Source of the DNA: Centaurea solstitialis
Taxonomy: Eukaryota > Streptophyta > Magnoliopsida > Asterales > Asteraceae
Length of the DNA stretch: 64,000 nt
Assembly (NCBI GenBank): GCA_030169165.1
Contig: CM058044.1
Coordinates: forward strand, 44,940,218-45,004,217
Direction of reading: 5' to 3'
Below, piece after piece: positions 11,980 to 21,985 of this stretch. The notes under the pieces were generated by a model, which was not told where the DNA came from, ran no database searches, and saw nothing but the letters and a program-made list of their open reading frames with translations. Made by a program: the position numbers and the translations under genes. Each line of letters begins with the position of its first letter. Positions within the stretch are counted from its first letter, which is position 1.

Positions 11980-14640
11980 ACATAAACAACCAGAATGCGG
12001 ACCATTAAAGCACTCTATGGTTCTGGTTTCGACACGATGAACGCATGTCATATTATTGTCCACATACATTGTTGCACTCCTAGCACTAGTTATACATTTA
12101 AGGACTCACCACCCTAATTGTCTTATAAGTTTACATGACTTAGAATGCTAGAGAATTACATCATAAGGATTTGATGGTCATTGCATATATATAGTGAGAT
12201 CAATGTAGAGTCTCCTATACCCCATGTGTAGATATAAAATGGTCTCCTAAATTAGTAGAAGTTGTTATCAAAGGAATGTAGATGATAACTATATCATTGG
12301 TTATGCGCACCAATTTACATACATCTACATAGGGGATGCAATATTACATGCAACGTTAGTAATTTGTTTTTAGACCCACTACTAGCCAACCAATATCATG
12401 CATACCAGTTGGTAACTGGATATAAGCCTGATCTTTTGCATTTATGCATGTTTGGTTGTGCAGTATATGTGCCAATTGCGCTCCACCAGCGCACCAGAAT
12501 GGGTCATTAAAAACGATGAAGTATCTATGTTGGTTATGGATTTCCAACAATTATCCGCTATTTAAAATTTTTGACGGGTGATTCTTATACCGCAAGATTT
12601 GCGGATTGTCACTTTAATGACAGTCTTCCCGTCGTTAGGGGGAGATAGGAAAAAGGATTTTCCAAAGGAACGACGAGAACTGTCATGGAATATTTCCATT
12701 ATATTTCATTTTGATCCCCAAACTTCATAAAGTAAAGTTGAAGTCAAACGAATCAGACTCGATACCTGATACGTTTAATGTTATACAAGAAGTGACAATA
12801 TAATATATACAAACTGCAAATATACCCGTAAAGTCAAAAAGTCCCTAAACAAGGGCACAACGCCGCTGGAAAGAGTGTTGCAATCACACATGGTGGAGGT
12901 GTGGTTAAGGCCGTAGCTCCCAAAAAGAAATGGGGAAGCTACTTGGTTCGATATATACTCATCTAATGGAAGAGAAGAGTAAGGCACAACCAATATTTAT
13001 CATCAACCTTTTATGAGATTATTTCTGATCATAAACTATGTCCATGAATCATTACTGGAGGACGCTCCGAAGTTAATATTGATTCTGAAGATCAAGAAAA
13101 TCTCGAATGAATATGAATCGCTGGATAGATCATATCCAATGATGATATATTCACATATATCGTTGCTTATGAAATGATAAAGCACGATGATATCAAACCA
13201 TGCTTAGTTGAAAAATATCAACATAAGCAAATTGGCCTACATAAGCAATCCAGGATAATTATATTATTTGACAAATGAACAGGTATTTGGTTCGGTAGTG
13301 CTAACCCACCAAGTGTAAAGCCTATAGGACATAGATAAATCATTTGTTTTAGAAGCGTAATGAGAATAATTAAGTCGTAATGTATAAGACTTCCCTTTGG
13401 CGCAAGGTTTCTCACAACGCCCTGGATTGACAATGAGAATTACTCTCATGTGATAAACGTTAAAAACGTTTTGCTAATCATTTAGCATAGTAGTTTCCGA
13501 AGAACTGGAAAACGCAGCTCATTGATGTGGTCAATATATATCTATGGGGATCTAGATTAAAAGATATATAAAAGTAATTGATGGAATTACATGGGCCAAA
13601 TTAAATAATTCTGTTCCACAAAGTGCGTTTTTCTTATAACGATGAACTGTGCCCTTGCGTATTTGTTTACAAAAACAAGTTCCAGATTTTCAGCGTAACA
13701 AGTTCCAGATTTTCAGCGTAGCTTTATATGTCGATGTTATGAACATAATAACACTCTTGATGAAATAAGAGAAACTACAAGCTACTTGAAACCTGAATTT
13801 GAGATGAAAGATCTTGGGAAAACTTGATTTTTAAGCTAAGAATCCGAGTTTGTGGAATATTAATCCACCAATACGCATATGTCCCCAATTGATCAGGCGA
13901 TTTAATATGGACAAAGCGTATATGGCTAGCACTCCCATGATCGGTCAAAGTGTTAGATATAAGGAAATATCTATTCCGTCTAAAGGATAATGACGAAGAG
14001 GTGTTCGGAGCTGGAATTCCGTACCTAAGTACAATAGGCGCATTATTGTACTTTAGATAATACAATTGACCACATATCTTAATTAACTTGTTAGCTTGTT
14101 TTAGCTTCGCGCCTACGCAATGTCATTGAAATGGTATCAAAATTAATATTTTGAAACCATTGACATGGGCTTATAATTTCCCTAACGAAAGAGGGTTGGG
14201 GTTGATAATGGAATTTCAATACCTATCATGAGTGACTAATGTAATAGTCTACTGTTAATTATTTGTTAATATTAGGTGTCTGACCCATATAAAGGTTCCC
14301 ATAGTGGATAAGGAATTACCATAGGGAACATGTTGATTGGTTGAAAGTAAACTAAGCAAACCTTATATAACTACCTCTTTGAAACATTTTAACAATATTA
14401 CTTTACAAAAGTGTACATGATTAAGGACTATCATTACACATATTAGAGGAGTTAGTATTTTGGATTCTACCAATACCCTACATGCATATATGGAACTAAT
14501 GCATCATGTATCATTAGATGAAAGTAAGATACTTAAAGGGTGATAAACAAAGCATATTCTGCTTAAGTTATTATACAAGTAAGATGTCAGAAGTATGTGA
14601 CATATTTACCAATCATTACATAAAACCATATTTGGAAAAC
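11980..14640 (+). pseudogene. Decayed copia pol (integrase, reverse transcriptase, RNase H)
   Basis: Frame-broken fragments on the plus strand match the usual copia order. Integrase-side pieces read GPLKHSMVL near 12000 and GDAILHAT near 12330. The segment FGCAVYVPIAPP lies near 12450, then RFADCHFNDSLPSLGGD near 12600. Reverse transcriptase pieces are near 13370 and 13720, where the catalytic YVDD box reads YVDVMNI. Near 13920 is ASTPMIG...GIPYLSTIGALLYF, the segment just before RNase H. Many stop codons and frameshifts separate them, and no open frame exceeds about 100 codons. No function is expected. Confidence 0.85.
13674..13719. repeat. Perfect 23-bp tandem duplication in the dead pol
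   Basis: The unit AACAAGTTCCAGATTTTCAG plus CGT occurs twice without any mismatch (13674-13696 and 13697-13719), just before the reverse transcriptase YVDD-box remnant. Being perfect in an otherwise worn region, it looks like a late event. Confidence 0.8.
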
Positions 14641-14728
14641 ATATAGAAAGCATTTATATACAAATGTTTCCGAACTCCCGTGATTAATGCATGAATCAGG
14701 GGAGTAGTAGACAAAATGGGGAATCTAC

Positions 14729-15010
14729 TGTACGTTTGATATTGGTATGTTGTGCTCTTTCCTTCACCCAAGGTTTTATTTTTCCCACTGGGTTTTGTTC
14801 CTTGGGGTAAGGTTTTAGTGAGGCAACACTGCATATACCATCTTTTTTCTTAATTCTCATGATTAATGTACAAATCATAGAATACATTAGACTAAAGGAA
14901 AAGTCTATACTGCAAAGAAATTCGGTGCGTTGTACTCTTTCCTTCGTCATATTTTTATTTTTTCCCACTGGGTTTTTATTTTGGCGTAAGGTTTTAACGA
15001 GGCAACGAAT
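14729..15010. repeat. Copia 3' direct repeats before the right LTR
   Basis: Two related blocks contain TTGT(A/G)CTCTTTCCTTC, TTTTTCCCACTGGGTTTT, GTAAGGTTTTA and GAGGCAAC (about 14748-14826 and 14928-15006). Such repeats upstream of the polypurine tract are a known trait of many plant copia elements. Their order supports plus orientation. Confidence 0.7.
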
Positions 15011-15036
15011 GTGCACCACCATTCTCTTGACTCGGC

Positions 15037-15046
15037 ACAAGGGGAG
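15037..15046 (+). other. Copia polypurine tract
   Basis: ACAAGGGGAG lies immediately before the right LTR, where second-strand DNA synthesis is primed in LTR elements. Position and purine content are the basis of the call. Confidence 0.7.
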
Positions 15047-15247
15047 TGTTGTAGGATAAATGTGCCATCGTCTAAAGGATCTGACGATAGAGATAGACAT
15101 AAGAGTTATTTATGGAGTAAATCTCCTTCCATGCTTATCATTATCATTATGTAATCATCCATATTTAAAGGGCTTTATGCTTAATGAGAAATATCGATTC
15201 ATTCTCTCTATTCTTTGTTCTTGTTCTATTTTACTTTTCCTTTAACA
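15047..15247 (+). repeat. Right LTR of the copia element
   Basis: A 201-bp copy identical to the left LTR, followed by the target duplication TAAAA (15248-15252). The following 15253-15730 contains no gene; it is AT-rich, then a GC-richer stretch of unknown origin near 15430-15700. Confidence 0.93.
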
Positions 15248-15738
15248 TAAAACAATTTTTTCAAATTTTAAATATTTTATTTTATAAAAGTTTCTTTTTA
15301 ATTTTGGTAATAATTTTAATGTTTGTTCATATGTAAATATTTGATATTCCAAAATTAATTTTTCTTTAAAATATGTGAGATTTAAACACCGACCATTATC
15401 TATCGATTATAGTGTTTAACATGCATGTGGCGATACCTTGATTATGGGTTAAATTTTGGGTCGGTCCATGGTCGTCGAGGAGTAGTCGGGTGCCTGTATG
15501 GATCCCGGATAACTCGTCAACTTTCATGTTGGGACGTGTGCGTAAGTTGGCTGCCGTTAAAAAAACAATGTTCAACACATTTCATTTAAAATATCTCAAG
15601 ATTATTGTTGGGATCCCCATTCCCCGTTGGGGATGTGATCATATTCTCCACCGAGGACGAAGACTCATCCCGATCTCATCCCTGCCCCATTTCCATGCAT
15701 ACCCCTGCTTAGACTCATCCCGATCTCTCTCTCTCTCT

Positions 15739-15784
<46 letters not shown>

Positions 15785-15965
15785 GAAAGTTCAAATGTGA
15801 ACCCTTTTTTGGTTGTGAACGTGAGGACAACCAAGAGCGCGACACGTGACGACTTTGAGTGTGGTCCCCCTCTTTAATTCAATGCCCTCCCATGAATCGC
15901 GCCTAGTCATCCGCCGTGGACTTGACGTGGCGCCTAGTCATCCGCCGTGGACTTGACGTGGCGCC

Positions 15966-17056
15966 CAGGGGCGTAGCCAGAATTTCAACTTAAGGGGGGC
16001 TTGAAGATCTCAAATTTAGCTTGTCGATTGTAGTCTCCTAACAAAAGTAAATGTGTGATATGCAATTAATGTTAATTCTCTTAAGTTTCATGATATTTTG
16101 AGAATAACTGAGTTTTGATTAGTGTGTAGAGGTGGGTTCATACGCGAACGCTATCATTTTAAGGAAAAAATTTTTTTTTACGAAAAACTTTTTTCATGTA
16201 CAAAATCATATATAATTCGTAAAAAAATCATATATGATCAATAACGTACACTACTTGTCGCGTGAAAGTCGCCCGTGTCCATTTTTTCCGTCAGTATTGA
16301 ATTATATATGATTTTGTAGATGATTTTTTTTATAAAAAATAGCTTTTCTTAAAAAGTTAGCGTTCTCTTTTGAACATCATTCTATAGTTTTTTAATATAG
16401 TTTTTCTTATAAAGTTAGCGTTCTGTTTTGAATTTAATATAAATAAATGTACCATTATATCATTAGGAGAAAAGTAAAAAACTTCAAACTTGAGAAACAA
16501 AGAAACATTTATAAAAATCTATTGTCTAAAAGGGTAATAATATAAAAATATTGATTTATATATTTTTATGGAATTTGTACTATCATAAGTTCATAACTAA
16601 TAATGTTTTCATAAGATATTTGGAAAGTTAGCGTTATATTGATTTATAAGATGTTTTCGTAAAATATCTTATGTTTTCATAAGATATTTGGAAAGAAAAA
16701 ATAATAATAAAAGAAGGTATATTTAGAAATGGAGGACATTAAAAGAAGGTATATTTAGAAATGGAGGACATTAAAAGAAGGTATATTTAGAAATGGAGGA
16801 CATTCATAAAAAATAAAAAGATAGAAAAGATTGTTGATTAATAAAATTAAAAAAAAGAAAGAAATGGAGGACAATGATAAAAATTAAAACAAAATGCAGA
16901 CCAACAGATTTGAACCTGCGTCTCCAATACACTTGGGGAAAGTTGCGGCCAACTAAACTACATTTCCAAATGCGTGTTATTTTACATTGTAATTGTATTA
17001 GAAGAGAAGTTACGGGGGCTGAGCACCAGCCTGCCCCCCTACTGTCTTCGCCACTG
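15966..17056. mobile_element. Non-autonomous hAT element with 8-bp duplication
   Basis: A 1091-bp insertion begins CAGGGGCGTAGCC and ends GTCTTCGCCACTG; the ends are short imperfect inverted repeats (CAGGGGCG and CAGTGGCG). GTGGCGCC stands exactly on both sides (15958-15965, 17057-17064), the 8-bp duplication typical of hAT elements. No transposase frame is present. Near its right end lie CAACAGATTTGAACC and related words that look like a tRNA T-loop but do not make a tRNA. Confidence 0.88.
16709..16804. repeat. Three exact 32-bp tandem copies
   Basis: The unit starting AAAAGAAGGTATATTTAG and ending GGAGGACATT occurs three times in a row without mismatch (16709, 16741, 16773), inside the hAT element. 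It is a minisatellite of recent origin. Confidence 0.9.
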
Positions 17057-17159
17057 GTGGCGCCTAGTCATCCGCCACGTGTCGCGTTCTCGGCTGTCCT
17101 CACGTTCACAACTAAAAAGTGGTTCACATTTGAACCCACCCCTATATATATATATTTTA

Positions 17160-18880
17160 AAATGTAAGGAGTAAGTAAAAGATAAAAACTAATATAAAAA
17201 GTAATTTAATCAAATAATTCTAAGGATAAAAAATGTAAATTATAAAGATAATTATGGTATTAAAATAATAAAAATAATTGATGACATCATATTGTAATAA
17301 TATCTAAACAAATTAATTTATATCTATTTTTATATCTATAGAATAGAATTGTAATAAAATCTAAACAAATTAATTTATATCTAATTTTAATAATGTAGTT
17401 AAATTAAAAAAGTATTCAATATTAAACCCATTTTGAAGGTATTGTCGAGACGATTATAATGGTATAATTTATTAAAAAGAAAAAACAAAAATTTTAATAC
17501 ATTTTAATTAATATATATTATTATCTTAAAATGATAAGGATGTAAAGTGAAAGATGAGAAACTAATGGATAAAAATTAATTTAATCAAATAATTCTAAGG
17601 ATAAAAAATGTAAATTATAAAGATAATTATGGTATTAAGATAATAAGAATAATTTATGACATCATCATTTGATAATTCTTTTTTAATTGGCCAATCAAAT
17701 GGCTTAATTTCATAATCATTGAGTAAGTAGAGAATTATTATTTATTAAAATAATTATAATTAATCAACGATTTAAATGAAAAAAAATACTCATTTTGAAG
17801 GTATGGTCGAGACGATTATAAGGGTGTAATTTATAAAAAAGAAAAACAAAAAACTTAAATGGTTTTAATTTATATACATTATTTACCTTGATATAATAAG
17901 AATGTAAAGTGAAAATTGAAAAACTAAGGGGTAATAAGTAATTTAATCAAATAATTATAAGGATATAAAATGTAAATTATAAAAGGGAAACTAATAAATT
18001 AATGAGAAATTTTAGGTATGTAAATTTTGGGAAAAAAATGGAAATTGATTATGACATCATCATTTGATATGATTTGTTTAATTGACCAATAAAATCACTC
18101 AATTTCATTTTGAATGAGTTTTTTTTTCATTTAAATCGTTGATTAATTATAATTATTTTAATAAATAATAATTCTCTACTTACTCAATGATTATGAAATT
18201 AAGCCATTTGATTGGCCAATTTATATTTCAAGAATATCAAGAATAGAATTGTAATAAAATCTAAACAAATTAATTTATATCTAATTTTAATAATGTAGTT
18301 AAATTAAAAAAATATTCATTATTAAACTCATTTTGAAGGTATTATTGAGACGATTATAATGATATAATTTATTAAAAAGAAAAAACAAAAATTTTAATAC
18401 ATTTTAATTAATATATATTATTATCTTAAAATGATAAGGATGTAAAGTGAAAGATGAGAAACTAATGGATAAAAAGTAATTTAATCAAGTAATTCTAAGG
18501 ATAAAAAATGTAAATTATAAAGATAATTATAGTATTAAAGTAATAAGAATAATTGATGACATCATCATTTAATGATTCTTTTTTAATTGACCAATCAAAT
18601 GGCTCAATTTCATAATCATAGAATGTAAAGTGAAAATTGAAAAACTAAGGGGTAATAAGTAATTTAATCAAATAATTATAAGGATACAAAATGTAAATTA
18701 TAAAAGGGAAACTAATAAATTAATGAGAAATTTTAGGTATGTAAATTTTGGGAAAAAAAATGGAAATTGATTATGACATCATCATTTGATATGATTTGTT
18801 TAATTGACCAATAAAATCACTCAATTTCCTTTTGATGACATCAGCAAAAACATTCTTTTAATATATATATAGATATAGAT
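17160..18880. repeat. AT-rich composite repeat with direct and inverted blocks
   Basis: No gene is present. The block with 'ctaaggataaaaaatgtaaa' and 'tataaagataattat' recurs near 17220, 17600 and 18500. Another block with 'gggaaactaataaattaatg' recurs near 17985 and 18708, and one with 'gaattgtaataaaatctaaa' near 17348 and 18247. About 108 bp at 17686-17793 reappear inverted at 18113-18220. The phrase TGACATCATCATTTGAT occurs repeatedly. It appears to be a nest of related non-autonomous elements of unknown class; I saw no clear duplicated target site. Confidence 0.65.
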
Positions 18881-18889
18881 TATTAAATT

Positions 18890-19053
18890 CAAAGGTACCC
18901 TTTTTGGTCATTTTACATACTCATAAGCTCGTTTTTGCCAAACATAATTTGTTCAACAGCTAGCTTATCAGCTACTAGCAAGCTTATTTATCAGCTATCC
19001 GCTAGCTTATCAGCTACCAGCTAGCTTATAAGCTACGCTTGTCAAACATAGCC
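18890..19053. mobile_element. Truncated AGCTAGCTTATAAGC-family MITE
   Basis: Only the right part is present, with repeated AGCTAGCTTATCAGCTA words and the terminus CAAACATAGCC followed by TAA. It ends 190 bp upstream of the J-domain gene start, so it lies in that gene's promoter region. Confidence 0.65.
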
Positions 19054-19245
19054 TAAAACCGACTCACCAGATAACGGCATGTGTCAGCCGAGATAGAACA
19101 TGGTTGTCTACGCGCCACGAGATCTCGTTTCCGACCACCCAACCAACCACCACCTCCTTCATTCTTCTGTTGTTGCCCTTTCTCATGCCAAACTTGCATA
19201 CCCCAATTTTTCAATCTCTCAATACACCATCGATTTTGAAGGAGG

Positions 19246-21187
19246 ATGGATTACTACAAGGTGCTCGGATTGAGCAGAAACGCAACCAAAGACGAAATCA
19301 AAGAAGCATTCAGGAACATCGCCAAGAAATTCCACCCGGACAAGCACTCGGCATCTCCGAAATCGGTCAGGGATGGCGCCACCCTCCGATTCAAGCAGGC
19401 ATCCGAGGCTTACGAGGTCTTAGTCGATGATCACAAGCGCAAAGATTACAATTTCCGATCTAATTTCAGCAATCAAGGTGCTGCTAGAAGTGGTGGTTCC
19501 GGATACGGATACGGGTACGGGTACGGGCACACGTATGATCGTAGCAAGGGCAGCAGCAGCGATTACTACTATGGTGGTAGCAAGAAGAAGGCGGCATCTG
19601 TTTCTAGGGTTCAGATTGCTCTTGGTTACATAAACAGTCGTGCTTTCCTTCTCCATGTCGCTTTTGCTGGGTATTCTATTCAGCTCTCTCTATTGAAACT
19701 GACTGGACTTGGGCTGTGTTTTGCAAAAATAAGCTGATAAGCTAGTACATATTTGAATGAACCATAAGCTTAGCTTATTGCAACGCTAGTTGGACTAGTG
19801 TTTCAATTAGTTTAGTTATTTGTAGTTTTTTTCAATTATACCCTTATTAATATTAATTATTACACTCTTTTTTGTCATTTTACATAAGCTAGTTTTTACC
19901 AAACATAATTTATTCACAAGCTAGTTTATCTATTACTAGCTAGTCAACAGCTAGTTTGCCAAACATAGCCGATAAGTTAGCTGGTAGCTAATAAATTGGC
20001 TTATGAATAAATTATGTTTAGCAAAAACTACCTTATGAGTATGTAAAATGACAAAAAAGAATATCTCGAGGTATAATAGTTAAATTAAGAAAGGTTTAAT
20101 TGGAAAAAGCTACAAAAGGCTCCTGAAACACTACTTTAACTAACGTTTTATGGTCCATCCAAACATGTACCGGCTTATAAGCTAGCTTATTTTTGCCAAA
20201 CACAACCTTAACCCTGTTTTAGATGAAATAACTTGTCAATTACCTCAACCAAATTGAACGCTTGACATCTCCGCTTTGGAATCTATATATTCCCCTGGTG
20301 ACAAACAAAAGCGAAAAATCTAAAATTTTAAAACTAGAGTAACATCAAGGAGGTGGAATTGTGAACAGAAGTTGAATTCAAATCCGCAATGTTAGTCGCA
20401 AGTTAAAGTGAAGGTTGGAAGGTAGTTTTAAGTTCTTGAATGGTGCTTGGAAGTGCAAATTGAAAAGAGATCCAATTATATTATTGTTTGCTGTTTATGG
20501 TGTACTAAGTTGCATATATAGTGTATCTCAAATGAAGTCACTACTGCATATCTTCTTTTCTGTAAATTTGAAGGCCATGAAAGCATGCATGATGTTGATC
20601 TTTAACTTAACTGGATTCGGTTGTTTCCGAAATGATGGTTTCCTAATATAGAAACTTTCTGCAGGGCTATATTGAGCGGCCTAGCCGTCGTTGAAATAGG
20701 CAGAGATGCAATGTGGAAGATGCAGAATTCCGGTGTATGTTACTTGTCCTTTTATACTGTTTCAGAATTTTGCATTTAAGACTCATAAGTGGCAGTCATA
20801 CTGCCTTAAATCAATAGCATCAATGAATTCTAATAATCACAATGTGCAAACAAATGATTTTAGCATGTAAATTTTCCAAATAAAGTGATGTTGTGTTGGC
20901 CATTAGAGCTTTTATGTTGTTATCAGTCATGGGAGATGAAATAAACAGACTGTTCTTTAGTTTTAAGTTAATTTCTGTTTCATATGGCTCTGCTTCTATA
21001 CTCGTGTTATATAGAGAAGATGAACGAGCTTCTGAGAAGGAATCTTGATGCCAATTGCCATCCATCATGTGGAAAAAGTGGTGAATAGTGATATTTGATC
21101 TTTCCTTAATTCTCATGTCTGCAGAAATCTTTTGAAGAGGCAATGGAATCTATACAGAAGACAAAACCAGTTAAGGAAAAGGAATAG
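19246..21187 (+). CDS. Small J-domain protein (DnaJ type C, DNAJ72-like)
   Basis: A co-chaperone expected to stimulate an Hsp70 ATPase through its J domain. Exons 19246-19670, 20665-20734 and 21125-21187 splice to 185 codons with exact GT..AG junctions. The J domain occupies about residues 2-68 with the HPD motif at 30-32. A Gly/Tyr-rich run (GYGYGYGYG, about 86-94) follows, then a basic/serine linker, a short hydrophobic segment (about 132-155, possibly a membrane span crossing the first junction) and a C-terminal acidic/basic tail with KSFEEAME. There is no G/F-rich or zinc-finger region, so it is type III/C. The start used has GAGG before ATG and begins directly with the J domain. Intron 1 holds MITEs; read-through of exon 1 gives an open frame to 19737 that is probably not the real end. 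The gene is convergent with the glycosyltransferase gene. Confidence 0.9.
19712..20207. mobile_element. AGCTAGCTTATAAGC-family MITE in J-domain gene intron 1
   Basis: Begins GGCTGTGTTTTGCAAAAATAAG and ends TTATTTTTGCCAAACACAACC followed by TTA; the left flank is TTG. A second, internal set of ends (CAAACATAGCC near 19970) suggests two members joined or nested. It is contained wholly in intron 1. Confidence 0.7.
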
Positions 21188-21985
21188 CTAGGCTTCATAC
21201 TTTTACCAGGTCCTGTCAAAGTACCATGAATGAATACACAATTCAATGGTGCGCTGAAATGTGAGTTCTTAAAATGCTACTTACACTTCTACTTTCCAGT
21301 TGACTCCACCTGTAAGTGGGGATATAATGGACTCGTTTGATTTGGTTTTTTACCTTTTGGAGTCCGAGTATAATCATTTGTGGCACAAATAACATCTTGC
21401 ATGCTTAGCATCTAGGCGTTAACGACTTGTGGCCACTGGGTGATTATCTCAGGGTTGCATGCTTAGCAGTCAATAATCGTCAAGGATTAGTCTAGGCGAA
21501 ATGCCTAAGATACCCTTTCAAAAAGAACATCTTGCATGTCTTTATGGTCTTCTGTTTTCTGATCATGTAGAACGGTTGCAATGCTGCAGAGTGTAGATAG
21601 AAAGAGTAGAGTATATAATCAGAGATAAATACTCGAGCCAAAAGGGGTTCTATTCTTGCAAAGGAGAGGCCAATTCACACTCCGGAAGAAGCAAGTCATG
21701 GCAAAACAAAACAACTGGATGATGTTTCATATACAAAATGAAATGAACACCAATACCAACTGTGGGTATGAACTTCTTTTGTCGGATAGCTGGTTTTGGT
21801 TTATGGGTATTCCATCCATGAATCTTGTCTTTTAGAGTTCCATTGTAAGCATGTTTTGTATGGCATCATATTGCTTTTCTAGTGACAATGACTGTACTAT
21901 AAAAATTATTTATCAATTCAAAGAGTAGAAACTAGAAAGACTATTTTCATTGTGAATCAATCAAAGCGTAGAGGTTGAAGCTCTT
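21188..21985. other. Convergent 3' region between two genes
   Basis: No further coding region is visible. The stretch should hold the 3' untranslated regions of the plus-strand J-domain gene and the minus-strand glycosyltransferase. A small inverted segment around 'cttagcatctaggcgttaa' and 'taggcgaaatgcctaag' (21400-21510) is present, of unknown origin. Confidence 0.5.

Larger units (their letters stand above)
8465..15247 (+). mobile_element. Ty1/copia LTR retrotransposon, complete ends, dead interior
   Basis: A 6783-bp element with two 201-bp LTRs (TG..CA ends), flanked by a 5-bp duplication TAAAA on both sides. Just inside the left LTR is the sequence CGTTATCAGCACG, a copia-type primer-binding region; just before the right LTR is the purine run ACAAGGGGAG. 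The two LTRs are identical over all 201 bases as I compared them, which means recent insertion. The interior, by contrast, contains only fragments of copia gag-pol broken by many stops, so this copy was probably moved by another element's enzymes. It lies about 75 bp beyond the presumed end of the CBR1 leader exon. Confidence 0.93.
15782..17142. mobile_element. Micron-like family A MITE split by a hAT element
   Basis: The left half begins GAGGAAAGTTCAAATG at 15782 after (CT)n(TA)n(GA)n, and the right half ends GAACCCACCCC before a (TA)n tract. The halves join exactly at GTGGCGCC once the insertion 15966-17056 and one duplicated 8-mer are removed. The left half also has a 36-bp unit containing CATCCGCCGTGGACTTGACG in duplicate (about 15908-15965), which other copies have once. 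Confidence 0.85.

Noticed and set aside
14616..15100. Overlapping minus-strand open frames up to 134 codons
   Set aside because: They lie in the 3' direct repeats of the copia element, which is oriented on the plus strand, and resemble no protein.
16895..16925. tRNA-like words near the right end of the hAT element
   Set aside because: A T-loop-like GATTTGAACC word is present but no complete cloverleaf can be formed around it.
19671..19737. Open frame continuing past J-domain exon 1 into intron sequence
   Set aside because: A GT donor at 19671 joins in frame to 20665, and the exon 2 and 3 translations match the family's C-terminus; the read-through runs into a MITE.
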